Assembly (NCBI GenBank): GCA_016081115.2
Contig: CM071930.1
Location: forward strand, 9,095,419-9,159,418
Origin: Rehmannia glutinosa
Lineage: Eukaryota; Streptophyta; Magnoliopsida; Lamiales; Orobanchaceae
DNA: 64,000 nt
Reading direction: 5' to 3'
Part shown: in pieces, positions 22,440 through 34,390 of the stretch
Numbering within the stretch: position 1 is the first letter of the stretch
How the letters are laid out: each line of letters opens with the position of its first letter
Notes under the pieces: model-generated
Seen by the model: only the letters and a program-made list of their open reading frames with translations
Told to the model about the DNA's origin: nothing
Database searches by the model: none
Made by a program: the position numbers and the translations under genes

Positions 22440-24860
22440 CTGTCATATGTCCGGGAATGTACCACTATCCATGTACCAGGTTCCTTGGCACTCGGATGTT
22501 CCTTGAACCTCAATCAAGGAATTTAAGTTTTAGGTACCCATACTTGTCCGGGTCCCGAGGGGTTAGAGTTGTAAGATGATCCAACCAACTTATAGCCAAA
22601 TGATTAGACTCTAAGGGGTTGCCATCTATCGTGCTATAATCATAATTAATCTTGGCAAATTGCTTGGGATTTTAGGTTCATACAAATTGCCTCTTTTGTC
22701 CGTATGCCTGTGTATGTGTTTTAGCAATCGCTTCTTTGGGTAATTGTGGTGTCTCCGAGTGTAGTGCCTAGGTGCATATGTGTGTTTGATGAAAGCTCTT
22801 ATACTTTTGGAATGGCCTTTGCCGAGTTCTAGGCCTTTGCCATTTGGGCTTATATTCCATAAGTCTATTCTCGATAGTTCACATTATTCCAATCACTTGC
22901 TTGGATATTTTCTACCATTCCCATCATATGTATTTCTTTTATAGATTTTCTTCCTGGGTTTTTGGTAGCTCTGCTTTCTTCTTTACGAGTATTTTCTGTT
23001 TGGAGTTTGCTTTGAGGAACTCGACCAATCTTTTCTCACTGTCCTTTCAAATAAGACTCAACTGGTCATTTTTCATTTTCCTTTATAACCAAGGCGCTTT
23101 GCTTGTAATTGTGCTTTGGGGTGAATGTGTGTGCACCCTTTGAGTTTTGGATTTTTTAGACTCTTCATTGCTTGAAGATCCTTTTTCCAAAATTACTTTC
23201 GGAGTTTGATATAGCACAGGAGGAATTAAATCCTAAGCCCGTCTTGTCTCCACATTCTCTTTGACTCATAATAAGATCATCCAATGATTTAGATGCCCTA
23301 GTGAATGAGGCAATCACATTTTTGAGGTCATTCTCCCTCTTTTCTATGGCAGCTATTTCTCGCTTATTAGCTTGGCATTTTCAAATTTTTAAACTTTCAT
23401 TCTCATCACCATTTGACTTAGAGTACTCGGCTCCTTAGTCACCGTGAGTTTTGGCTCTTAAGTAGGTCAATTTTTTTCCTCATTTAGTAGTGTGTGTGAG
23501 GATTTAATGTGTTCAAAATCTTTCATCATTTTTCCTAATGAATCATAAAGATCAGTGGGTGATGAAGTATGTGTGTCACACTCACTATCACTAGAATCCG
23601 AGTTTGATGAGTTGGTGTGTACCTCATCTTCTTGGTCGGAGTTGATCTTGTTTCTTGGCCATCAAACGGATCGTGGCTTCTTCTTCGAGTCACTGAGTAG
23701 TCGCTTCACTACTCTCGACTTCGGCCTATGTCTTTTGACTCAAAGATTCTCTGCAGCCAACATTGCCTTTTTCTTTTCTTGTCTTCTTTTTCTCTCAAGA
23801 CCTTTCTTTCTTCTTCATTCCCGTATTTGTTGACTACAGGATATGGGCAATCCAATGGCATAGTGACCTGGTTGCCTACAGTTCCAAAGATAGATATTCA
23901 ACCTTTTGATCACTCTTTCCATTCTTGATTGCCACCCTTTGATATTCAACTTTTTGATGATTTGTTCTCTTGGTTGGCCTATCTTCCTTGACTTGGAGGG
24001 AGCTGAGTGTCTTCTAGAAGATTCGCCCTTGCTTTCTTGTAGTTCTTATTGAAGAACTTGTTGAACCTTTTAACCATCGTGGCTATTTCTTCTAGATCAA
24101 TGACTTCTTTGACCTCACTCTCTTTCCATCCTTAACAATTAGAGCAAATTGCTTTTGGGTACAAATGCTCTTCCTCGATCTTTTCTTCTCACCAATTTCA
24201 ATATCATAGGCTTTGAGATCCGAGAATAGTTCATGGTTGGAGGTCTTCGATAGGTCCATGGAATGTCTTAGTGCCATGACCTTCATTTCCCATTCACCGA
24301 GACTTTTTAGGATCTTCATACACATTTCCTTCTCGTGTATATTCCTTTCCAAGTGCGTATAGCTCGTTGGTGATTTCTCGAACCGAGCATCCGCTTGATC
24401 CAGGTTTTCTCCTGCGATCATTTTGAAATTCTCAAATTTTTGTAAACCACCGATAATTTATTTTCTTTGATTTGCTCCGAGCCTTCACAAATCAATGTTA
24501 GTTTGTCCTGCATTTCTTTAGCCGCTTTTGCATGATTTGACTTTATTGAACATGGCTTTGTCCAAGTTTTGTAAAGGATGTCCTTGGCTACATTGTCCAG
24601 GTTGTATCTTTTTCTCGTCATCATTTGTCCATTCATTCTTGGTTTTTCAACCATAGTCCGCTCTAGGGCAACATCATCGTCACCTTCACCGCAGCTCTTC
24701 TTACAAATTGTTCACCTTTTAAGATTTGCAGCCGGCCCATCCTCTATCACTATCCACATCTCATCATGTAATGCTTTGATAGATGAGCTCAGATACGAAT
24801 TTTCCAATCATCAAATTCTTCAATTGTGAACATAGGGATGCGTGTCAAATTTGCTTCCAT
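22440..24860 (-). pseudogene. Element 2 gag and protease region
   Basis: The gag start is the ATG at 24860 (MEANLTRIPMFTIEEFDDWK), 107 bp inside the primer-binding site. The UBN2-type core follows at about 24654-24092 (TLICEGSEQIKENK, MIAGENLDQADARFEK, CMKILKSLGEWEMK). A degenerate zinc knuckle (CRQPGHYA) lies near 23870 and a Ser/Asp/Glu-rich segment at about 23700-23560. The protease Asp-Ser-Gly site lies near 22465, where the frame is broken. The long distance between core and protease fits the large gag of this copia group. Confidence 0.75.
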
Positions 24861-24966
24861 GATAATAAATTTTAATGATAAAAGGAGTTTTGAAAATTTA
24901 AGTACTAAAGCGACTTTGAAAAGTTTGGAGATCTAGTTCAAGAACTGCGGAAGAAGGCTCAATGAA

Positions 24967-24984
24967 CCAACCGCTCCGATACCA
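24967..24984 (-). other. Primer-binding site of element 2
   Basis: On the minus strand this reads TGGTATCGGAGCGGTTGG, two bases after the LTR end. The initiator tRNA-Met complement is TGGTATCAGAGCGGTTGG, as found intact in element A (26754-26771). The single difference is in the CAG triplet (see findings). Confidence 0.9.
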
Positions 24985-24986
24985 CT

Positions 24987-26541
24987 TGTAGGTCCCAAGG
25001 GGTGTGAGTGTAAGGTTTAGAAGAGGGGTTGAATAAACCTTACCAAATTTTCGATTTAGTCCTTTTAAAAGTTCGTAGTTGATACTTCACAAAGTGTCTA
25101 GGTGACTGACCAATTTAGTTAATCAAGAGAGTTAGTCACTCAACAGACTGACTGAGAGCTGTTGATAGAATAACTCAAATTGTTAAGACCAATTAGCTCA
25201 ACTCGTGGTTTGTTTTCACGGAAGACTTAACACCCTTAAGTTTGGTTTAGTAGAGATTTAAAGTTTGATTTAGTACTTAGAAATTATCTAATGGATAGCA
25301 AATATGTCGTTAATTAAACAAATATGATGCAGAATTTAAGTCTTTGAAATGTAAATGACACGATAAGTTTTTATAGAGGTTCAAGATGGGGTAATTCTTC
25401 TACTCCTCTCTTCTCCAACTCCTGGAGGAATCCACTAGGTATTGATCAAGATACAAAGTGGTAATACCAGGATACAAGTCTTGATCACACAAGTGACTTG
25501 ATCCTTTGGGACTCGATGAGACGCCTTGATCACTCACCGGCTTCTCGACGACTCGGCTTCTTCACAGGCGGTGCGCTTGCTACTACAGCCCACTTGCTTA
25601 AGCTCTTTGGATTTGATCACGAAGCCCTCCAAAAGCTCAAGACTTGGTTCAACTCTTGAACCTTCCTACAATCCTTCGTGGAATGTAGACCCCTTGATTC
25701 TTCAAATTTCCTCTTCAACCGATTGAAGTTATCTTTCCTTCACAGGTGAGTGTTGGATTGATGTTCTTCGTAGTGTAGGCTTGAGGATTGAGCGTTTAAT
25801 AACTTGAGAATATTTCAGTTACAAAATATTTCTTTCTTGCTTGTATGGTTAAGGTAACCTCAGTAACCTACGTAACCTTTTCTCGAGTTATTCCTCGCCT
25901 TTTATAGTGATCTTTCAAAAATCTACCCGTTGAAGAGATAGGCTTATTTTTGAAAGTCACTTGTGGTTGTTGGCTTGTCTTGTTGCGATCCTTGGAATTG
26001 CCATTTCCTCGTATGAATTGTTCTTGACTTTCGTGAGTTCGACATGGTGTAGTGCTTCCCATTGGTTTATTCCTTTTGCACGCTTCTCGGGATGAGCACT
26101 TCAAGAAAGGTAGCATGGAGATATTACTTGTTTAAGTAATTCTTGATTTCAATCAACGGATCTTTTTCTTATCTCGACTTGATCGCATTTCCTTGTTTTC
26201 CCCCAGGTGACTTAGATACGGCCTCCAATCATTGGATAACTCTTCCGTCACTTCAACTTTGAGACTTAGCTTTTCTTGAGTTGACTTGATCGATACTCCA
26301 CTCACCGCATCTCACCGCTCCTTCGAGTTCCCATCTTCTCTTCTTTGCCATACTCACTGTCTTGCAATGAGTCTTCCTTCTAGTCTCCGATTGTCTTCTT
26401 GCATGTTTGGGCATAGCCGACTTAACTCACTTGACCACCCTATTTATTACAATGCGCTTTACAACAAAAATTGGGGTGCCAACTTCCTATTCTAAGTTTT
26501 ACATGGCATTCATCAAAATCTAAACAATAAATTTCCCAACA
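24987..26541 (-). repeat. 5' LTR of element 2
   Basis: 1,555 bp, TGTAGGTCC to CCCAACA. The TATA box (TATAAAAG on minus) is at 25899-25906. This LTR carries the promoter of the element RNA. Confidence 0.93.
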
Positions 26542-26773
26542 CATCTCATCATGTAATGCTGATAGATGAGCCTGCATACGAATTTTCCAATCATCAATAT
26601 CTTCAATTGTGAACATAGGGATGCGTGTCAAATTTGCTTCCATGATAATAACTTTTGATGGTAAAAAGAGTTTTGAAAACTTAAGTACTAAAACAGACTT
26701 TGAAAAATTTGGAGATCTAGTTCAAGAACTAACCGTGTGGAAGGCTCAATGAACCAACCGCTCTGATACCACT
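26542..26773 (-). mobile_element. Element A: gag start, leader and primer-binding site
   Basis: It opens with the second CATCT copy (26542-26546), continues the gag interrupted at 12462, and reaches the gag ATG at 26643 (MEANLTRIPMFTIEDIDDWK). The primer-binding site is at 26754-26771, a perfect 18-nt match to the initiator tRNA-Met complement. Confidence 0.9.
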
Positions 26774-28342
26774 TGTAGGTCCCAAGGGGTGTGAGTGTAA
26801 GGTTTAGAAGGGGGGTTGAATAAACCTTACCAACTTTTCAATTTAGTCCTTTTAAATATTCAGAGTTAATACTTCACAGCTGAGTCCTTGATGGACAACT
26901 AAGTTAGTTAATCAGCAGAGTTAGTCACTCAACGACTCGACCGAGCCGTTGATAGAATAACTCACTTGTTTTGACTAAAGACTTAACTCATTGACTGATT
27001 TGTTTTTCATTGGAAGACTTAACACTCTTGAATTTGGTTAAGTTTGTTTTGATACTTGGTTTTAGAACACAGTTGATTATCAATTGGATAGCAAATTTAT
27101 CAGCAGATATAACAATAAGATGCAGAATTTAAAGTGCTGAAATGTAAATAACACAATAAGTTTTTATAGAGGTTCGAAGATGGGGTAATTCTTCTACTCC
27201 TCTCTTTTCCAACTCCTGGAGGAATCCACTAAGTATTGATTAATATACGAGTGGTTAACAAATCAGAGATACAAGTCTTGATCACACAAATGACTTGATC
27301 CTTTGGGACTCGATGCGAGATGCCTTGGTCACTCAGCTGGCTTCTCGTACGACTCAGCTTCTTCACAAGGCAGTTGTCTTGCTACTACAGTCCACTTGCT
27401 CAAGCTTCGTGGATTTGATCACGAAGACCTCCAATAACTTGAGACTGGTTCGACCTTGAACCTTTCTACAATCCTCCATGGAATGTAGACCCCTTGATTC
27501 TTCAAAAGCTTCCTCTTCAACAGATTGAAGTTATCTTTCCTTCATAGGTGAGTGTTGGATTGATTTCCTTCGTAATGTAGGCTTGAGGATTGATCTTGAA
27601 TGACTTGAGAATGTTTTAGGTTACAGTTCAAATATTTGCTCGAATGTTCGTGGTTCAGGTAACCTTCTCTCAGAGTTATTCCTCAGCCTTTTATAGTGAT
27701 CTTTCAAAAATCTGCCCGTTGAAGAGATAGGCTTATTTTTTTTTTGAAAGTCACTTGTGGTCGTTGGCTTGTCTTGTTGTAGTCCTTGGAATTTCCACTT
27801 CCTCGTATGAATGATTCTTGACTTTTTCGAGTTCTCGACACAAGTGCGGTGCTTCCCAGATTTATTCCTCTTGCACGCTTCTGGGACTGAGCACTTCAAG
27901 AAAGGTAGTATGGAAGTATTACTTGTTTAAGTAATTCTCTTGATTTCTGTGCAACGGATCTCTTCCAGTTGTCTTGACTTGACTGCATTTTCTTAACATC
28001 CCCAGGTGACTTCGAGTTAGCTTCCAATCATTTGATGACTCTTCCACACTTCAACCTTGAGACTTGGCTGTCTTGAGTTGACTTGATGATACTTTACTCG
28101 GCTTTATCTCACCGCATCTTGATCGAGTTCCCGTCTTCTCTTCTTTTTGCCATACTCAACTCCGCCTTGCAATGAGTTTTCCTTCCGTCTCCGCTTGTCT
28201 TCTTGCATGCTTAGGCATAGCCGCTTAACTCACTCGACCAGCCCTATCTATTACAATGCATTTTACAAGAAAATGGGGTGCCAACATCCTATTCTAAGTT
28301 TTACATGGCATTCATCAAAATCTACAAAATAATTTCCCAACA
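26774..28342 (-). repeat. 5' LTR of element A
   Basis: 1,569 bp from TGTAGGTCC to CCCAACA, TATA box at 27688-27695 (minus). The next bases, CTCGG (28343-28347), are LINE coding sequence and should be the right copy of this element's target duplication; the left copy is outside the window. Confidence 0.92.
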
Positions 28343-30560
28343 CTCGGTTCTTTCACTCCGCAGCTTCCACATGAAGGAAAAGCAACAGGATTCTTAAATT
28401 ACAAGATAGCAATGGAATATGGCATGATGGCGAACAGGAGATTGGAAATATTGCACTAGCTTACTTCAGGGACCTCTTCGCTAATGAACACACCAACAGG
28501 GAGATAGACTTATCTCATGTTAGTCGAAGGGTGGATGCTAGCCATAACGAATATCTGTTGTAACCATTCACTCGGGAGGAGTTTAAAAAAGCGATTTTTA
28601 CTATGCACCCTGATAAATCTCCGGGCCCAAACGGTTTCAATTTGGCTTTTTATCAACGATTCTGGGACCTACTTAGTGAGGACGTTTTTCAATCATGTAA
28701 AGTTTGGCTTGATAATCTCGATTTTCCTGCAGAATTAATGGAGACAATTATCGTTTTGATTCCTAAGTGCCAACAGCCACATTCATGAAAGAACTGAGGC
28801 CTATCTCCTTGTGTAATGTTTTATACAAAATATTATCCAAGGTGATAGCAAATAGACTGGAATCAATACTTCCATCAATTATTTTTTAAGAGCAGTCGGC
28901 GTTTGTGAAAGAAAGGTCTATTCTAGACAATGTTTTAGTTGACTTTGAGATTAACCATCATATGAAATGAAAATCTAAAGGCAAGAAGGGGACGACAACA
29001 ATGAAGATTGATATATCAAAAGCGTGTGACAAAATTGATTGGGCGTACCTTGAGAATATTCTCATACGGTTGGGTTTTGATACAAGATGGGTTAAATTGA
29101 TTATGTTGTATGTGAAATCTGGTTCTTACTCGGTCAAGGTTAACTTGTTGGTTGGACCGATAATTCCTAAATGAGGACTTCGACAAGGGGACCCTCTATC
29201 CCCTTATCTTTTCATCTTTTGTGCTGAGGGCCTTACATCGATGTTACATTGGACTGAACTGGAAGAAAGAATTCATGGGGCAAAAATTTGTCGAGGAGCT
29301 CCCTCAATTTCTCATTTATTATTTGTTGATGACAGCTTTATGTTCTTTGCAACAAACAAAGAGGAAGCATTGTACATTAAACAAATACTTCATTAGAATG
29401 AATTGGATTCGGGGCAAGCCATTAATTTTCATAAATAAACAATCTCATTCAGTTCTAATGTGGACCAGCTAAAACAACAGGAGATTAGTGCTATTTTGGG
29501 TGTTCAAAATCAATAGCAGCCAGGGAAATATCTGGGGCTCCCTTCACTGATTGGAAAATGAAAGAAAGAGATCCTTGGGTACATGTAGAATAATTTGTGG
29601 TCTCATCTTGAAAAATGGCGTACCAAACCTCTTTCTAAGGCTGGTATGAGTATACTCATTAAATTGGTTGCACAAGCAGTTCCTTCTTATTTATGGGTGT
29701 ATTCCTTTTACCTGTATCCGTGGGGGATGAACTTCAACGTATGATAAACTTGTATTGGTGGGGTTCTAGGAAAGACAGTAGACGTAGTATTAATTGGCTG
29801 AGTTGGGACAAATTGTGTGTTTCAAAGAAAACTGGTGGTCTTGGTTTTAGAGAATTTCATTACTTTAACCTTGCTATGTTGGACAAGCTTGGTTGGAATT
29901 TTTTTTTAACCGAGGTGCTCTTATTAGTAGGATTTACAAAGTTAAATATTTCCCGCAGGGGACTTTATTAACTCAGAAGTTGGGGTAAATCCAAGTTTCA
30001 CATGGAGGAGCATATAGAGCTCGAGACAACTGATAAGGTTAGGGATCCGGTGGAGCATTGGTGATGGAAAATCTATCAATGTTTGGAGAGATCCGTGGCT
30101 AAGGGACTTATCAAATTTCTGGATAAACACACAACAAGTTGAAGGATTAGAAGAGATGAAAGTAAATGATATGTTTATACCTGGATCATTTGAATGGGAT
30201 ATTGGTATCATTGAGGAGTATTTTAATGAGCGAGATGCTAATCAGATTTTAAAAATTCCTCTATGCAGTTTAGACGAAAATGATAGAAGAATATGGCACT
30301 TCTCAAAAATAGGCTCTTATATTGTCAAGTCGGGATATAACAGACTGGTTGACATGATAATCGATGAAGAACTAGGTCATAAAGCATCCTGGGAGAAGAA
30401 ATGGAAGTTGAGGATTCCTCCTAAAGTAAAATTTTTCCTATGACACACATGTAGAGGTTGCTTACCTATGAGAACCAACTTGGGTCACAAAGGTATACAA
30501 TTTCCACAGACTTGTGTAATATGTGATTCTCACCTTGAAAATAATTGACATATCTTTATT
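28343..30560 (+). pseudogene. LINE reverse transcriptase
   Basis: Plant L1 RT motifs are present: HPDKSPGPNGFNLAFYQRFW (28603-28660), IIVLIPKC (28750), LRQGDPLSPYLFIF (about 29180), and FVDDSFMFF at about 29320, a variant of the catalytic FADD box. In-frame stops interrupt it near 28395, 28559 and 28888, and frameshifts separate the later pieces. 29693-29971 carries the LYWWGSRKDSRRSINWLSWD segment typical of the region after RT. This enzyme would copy LINE RNA at a nicked target. Confidence 0.87.
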
Positions 30561-30620
30561 GATTGCAAGTTTGTTGTAGACTGTTGGAGGGAATCTAATC
30601 TTTGGGCTGCTATTAATAGA

Positions 30621-31400
30621 TTGGCTAATGAGACTTCATTCACGGATTGGGTGTTTAAAATGTTAGATGACTTGCAGCCAACAATTTCAGCAAGAATGTG
30701 TGTGTTGTTGTGGAATATATGGAAGCATAGGAATACTAAACTATGGAACAATAAACACCTAAATTCGACAGCTATAGTTTATATGGCTTATACCTTCTTA
30801 GACGAATGGAAGACTGCTCGTGCTAGGTGTAGGCAGCAAGAGGAAGGAACTGGTACAGGTTGTGAACTCTGCCATCTCCCTCCCCAGTCGGCATGGAAGT
30901 GTAACATGGATGCAACGTTTTTTAAGGAGGAAAATGAGTATGAAATTGGTTTAGTTCTGTGGGATGATGCAGGCAAATTTGTTTCCTGTCGATCTGTTTG
31001 CTGGACTGGGGAGATTACGGTTTTAGAGGGTGAAAGAATGGGACTGCTTGAAGGCCTAAAGTGGATTAAAAGCCATGGATTCTTGAGAATTGTGTTTAAG
31101 TTGGATGCCAAAGGAGTAGTTGATGCAATTAAAGAGCTAGGAGAAGACTGGCCGAATTTGGAAAAATCATAAGGAACTGCAGGAATATCCTATCATCGGA
31201 ACTCAATTACTCGGTTCAATATATTAGAAGACAAGCGAACATAATGGCTCAAGTTGTGGCCAGAGCTTCTTATTCTTATACTAGTCCCTCTACTTGGGTG
31301 GAGTCTCCGTCGTTTGTGGTTCCCCACCTTGATAATATTTGTACTTCGATATTTCTCAATGAAGCTTTCCTTCAAAATAAAAAACTTAATTTCGATATAG
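30621..31400 (+). pseudogene. LINE C-terminal RNase H domain
   Basis: An open frame of 183 codons (30621-31172) carries the plant LINE RNase H (RVT_3 type): WKCNMDATFF with the first Asp, VLEGERMGLLEGLKW with the catalytic Glu, and FKLDAKGVVDAI with another Asp. The final SVQYIRRQANIMAQVVARAS helix with the last active-site region is in a different frame at 31220-31270, so one frameshift separates it. Confidence 0.85.
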
Positions 31401-31530
31401 TTTTTGAGTTTTTATGTGTATTTATTATTATTTTTAGTATCATTTTTTGTATATTAGAACATGAGTGAACGAGACGGATTTAGCGAAGAAATCTGCACTT
31501 TCTTGTTTTCTTTTAACAAAAAAAGAAGAA

Positions 31531-32693
31531 TGAGAAATATGGATAAGAGAATATTGCTTAGCGCCTAGGCGCTTGAAAATTAGAAGAAAATTAGAATTGA
31601 GACAGCAACAATAGCAGTGAGGCGCTACAAATTGGATTGTGATTTCCTGTTCGACTTTCTATTGTATTTCATCGAATGAAGGACACGTGTACAAGATGAT
31701 GTCACAATTGTACATGCATCTTTCATCCAATGTATGGAATAATGAGTTGAACATGGAAAGTGGAATAAAAGATCTTATCCATACAACTGGTGCATATGCT
31801 CTACATCGTACACTAGCTAATTTTCCTAGTTGGACTCAAATATATGGAAATAAAGATAAGTTCGATATTATTCCATGGGAAAAAGGACTTTTCCATCAAG
31901 AAACATAGCAGGAAAAAGGAAAAGGAGAAAACTTGACAAATCAAGGATTTTCATCAAGATGAATAATCGAGAAGCGAAGCATTGGAGAAGTACATCAATC
32001 AACCCGAAAATGGATTTTGCACTTAGTTAAGATTTCTCCAAATTCTAGTTTTCTTTAGTTTTTTTCTACCTTTTCTTTTTTATGTATATGAATTATGTTA
32101 GGGTGCTTTTCAATTCTAGTATGATTTAATTTTCTTTTCTAGGGTGATGATATAGCCTACTTATGACGATAATGTGCACTTGCATTCGTAAATTTCATAA
32201 GAAGATAAAACTACTTTAAAATGAACAACATCCCAGCCCCCGTTTGGGACGATGGTTGTTCTCTTGACAAAGGTACAATATCTCTACAACATTTTAATGA
32301 TCATAAGCTAAACTAGAGGCGAAAGAACCAAAGGCGTAGATAGGGGCTTATCTGCCCCCAATTGTTTTACTTAATTTTATTAAGGAATAAAAAAACAAGT
32401 TATTTTTTGTATGGTTTTTTTGAGATTTTCATCTGGCCCACTCCATTTTCGTGTGTCAGCTCACCCTACTTTGGTGGGCTGACTAGGCCAATGGATAGAA
32501 CAGAAGCGATGAAGGAAGAAGAATTGTTGTTGAGTTTTGGTATTTTTATAAGCTAACAAAAATTTTGTACCAAATCACTTGCTAGTAAACAATACTTTCT
32601 ATTACGTTTGAAAAAATTGGAATACATAATTAAAAAATTAGAGGTACTTTATCATATTAGGCATAAGACTCAAGCTTATTATTAATTATACGG
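31531..32693. other. Intergenic, no gene recognised
   Basis: I see no coding sequence or clear repeat ends. Short open frames (31639-31908, 32362-32556) lack similarity to anything I recognise. Composition is AT-rich. Confidence 0.6.
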
Positions 32694-33276
32694 TGTGAAA
32701 AAGTCAATATGCCATTATAAAGCTATTGGAGATTACATCCATATCCTTTATATAAGGAAAGATATTATGGATCCTAATTGATTAGCATGCATCTTGGGAT
32801 TGCATCTAATATAGAAAGATCCAATTATAATAAGGATTGAGATATATCATTTTATATTCTCTCCCTATATTATAAGTAGTAGAGATTATTATCTTTCTCC
32901 TACGGAATATCAGAAATCTCTCTCCTAAAATTTCTCTCTACGGTTTTATTCTTGGAGCATCACCAAAGTTCTCCAAGGGTTTAAGGTGTGCACATCAAAG
33001 TGAATAACTCTAGTAGTTATTTACACCAACGAGAAAGATGGTTCGTGATCTTGTTCGTGGTTCAACCAATCTACGGGATTCGTTCGTTGTTCAGGGTTCA
33101 ACCAAGAGAAGGCTTGTAGATGACTTAATTATGGATCAAAAGGAGGCTTGTAGACGAGCTCAATCCTGACTACGTGGATCGACAGTCCGCTGAAAATAGG
33201 TATACTCGATCGACCTTATATGTGCCCTTATATGTGCAAATATATGATTTAAGTTTCGACCCATATTTACTAATGT
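32694..33276 (+). repeat. LTR remnant of another copia-type element
   Basis: It lies immediately before a tRNA-Met primer-binding site. It starts TGTGAAAAAG, has a TATA box TATATAAG at 32749-32756, a second TATA-like stretch near 32870, and a CT-rich leader (TCTCTCTCC) near 32925. The exact 5' limit is uncertain and no second LTR was found. Confidence 0.55.
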
Positions 33277-33288
33277 TGGTATCAGAGC
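33277..33288 (+). other. Primer-binding site (initiator tRNA-Met)
   Basis: TGGTATCAGAGC, a perfect 12-nt match to the tRNA-Met-primed sites of plant LTR elements. No gag follows, so the interior is deleted or replaced. Confidence 0.8.
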
Positions 33289-33840
33289 CCTTAGGGCTCT
33301 TTCTCGCCTGTTTGATATGCTTGAGTTTGATGATATATGTGATTTATTTTTTTACTTTAAAAATTCGAATTTGTATATAAAAAATCGAACCTATTTTTTT
33401 CATTTTTACGTATGCAATATTGGTGTCAAATTGAAGATAAGGACGATTAATTTGCTATATTATGCATGAAAAACAGATTTGAAACGAATAAGTTACGACA
33501 ATTCAAAATATTGGAATAAAATACAAAATTCGCATTGGATTGCATGCCAAAATTGTTGAATTAAGGTGGCTGGTTTTGTTCTTATTTCTGGTGCATCTTT
33601 TTTGAAGCTCCGCGCGTATGAATGCGTGCAACTTTTTTAGTGTCAGCCTATATTTTAAATATAAAAAAATCCATGCGTGTTGCTGATGTGGCGACTGCTG
33701 GTGTTTGGTGGGCCATCGGTGCTGATGTGGCGCTGAGTTGTGTCGCCATGTGGTTGGATGGCTGCCACCTGGATAGATCATTGGATGCCACATGTGGCGC
33801 CGAATAGTAGCCTAAGTGGTGTATCCCTCTTTATTATAAA

Positions 33841-33859
33841 TATATATATATATATATAT
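33841..33859. repeat. (TA)n microsatellite
   Basis: About nine TA units in an otherwise mixed sequence. Confidence 0.9.
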
Positions 33860-33867
33860 TGAATTAT

Positions 33868-33955
33868 TGGTCTCACAAAGATTTGAACTCTAGACCTTTT
33901 TGATATATATTTATGCATGCTCACTACTTGGCTAAGAGAATTATTTGTTATTATA
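33868..33955 (-). repeat. tRNA-derived SINE or tRNA pseudogene fragment
   Basis: On the minus strand it has an A-box-like TAGCCAAGTAGTGAG and a B-box-like AGAGTTCAAATCTTTG about 50 bp apart, the internal RNA polymerase III promoter spacing of plant SINEs. No duplication was identified. Confidence 0.4.
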
Positions 33956-34004
33956 CCAGCATATTTTGTATTTGTATAGAAGCTGGATAACAAGTTATTT
34001 TTTG

Positions 34005-34390
34005 CTCGTTGGGACGCTTGCAAAATTATTTTTTGTGCATTTTTTTTGTTATAGTATTAATGCAGGTAAAATTATTTTGCGCAATTTAGTGCTTGCAACA
34101 ATTATTTTTGCGCATGAGAATGCTTGCAAAATTATCGTTGTGCAATATGATGCATGAAGAATTATTTTTTGCACATATGTAGCAATGATTTTTTTTCTTC
34201 CGCATTAAGTGCATGAAAGAAAAATTATTTTTGCACATTAAGATGCTTGCAATAAATTAATATTTTTGTGCATTGTGATGCATGCGAAAATTATTTTTGC
34301 ATATTGGTACATGGAAAATATTTGTTCGCATAAGGTGCGTGAAAAAAATTATATTTTTTGCGCATTGAGGTGCAAGCAAAAATATTCTAT
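34005..34390 (+). repeat. Degenerate tandem repeat, about 40-50 bp units
   Basis: Eight or more loose copies of a unit built on GCTTGCAAAATTATTTTTGCGCAT followed by a GATGC-type word. They keep the TGCAaaATTATTTTTGCgCAT core but vary in length. No coding potential. Confidence 0.7.

Larger units (their letters stand above)
12463..26541 (-). mobile_element. Complete Ty1/copia element 2, 14,079 bp, nested in element A
   Basis: A full-length minus-strand element: 3' LTR 12463-14032, polypurine tract, ORF3 (14275-18810), pol (about 19362-22480), gag (to 24860), primer-binding site 24967-24984 and 5' LTR 24987-26541. It is flanked by perfect 5-bp duplications (CATCT), so it moved by normal integrase-mediated insertion. 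Pol is less broken than in element A, with one 213-codon RT frame. The two LTRs differ mostly in small indel clusters rather than scattered transitions, so an age estimate from them would be unsafe. Confidence 0.95.
28343..31530 (+). mobile_element. L1-type LINE, 5' part removed by element A insertion
   Basis: A plant non-LTR retrotransposon. Contents in order: the linker after the endonuclease (28343-28560), reverse transcriptase (28560-29700), a Cys/His-type zf-RVT region (about 30290-30560) and a C-terminal RNase H (30890-31400). It ends in a short A-rich tail near 31515-31530. The endonuclease half must lie left of element A. Several stops and frameshifts show it is dead. Confidence 0.9.

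Noticed and set aside
33690..33830. GC-richer GCTGATGTGGCG repeats as a small gene
   Set aside because: Short direct repeats only; the open frames on either strand have no motif or start context.
34005..34390. CRISPR-like array
   Set aside because: Units are degenerate without unique spacers, and the DNA is plant nuclear.
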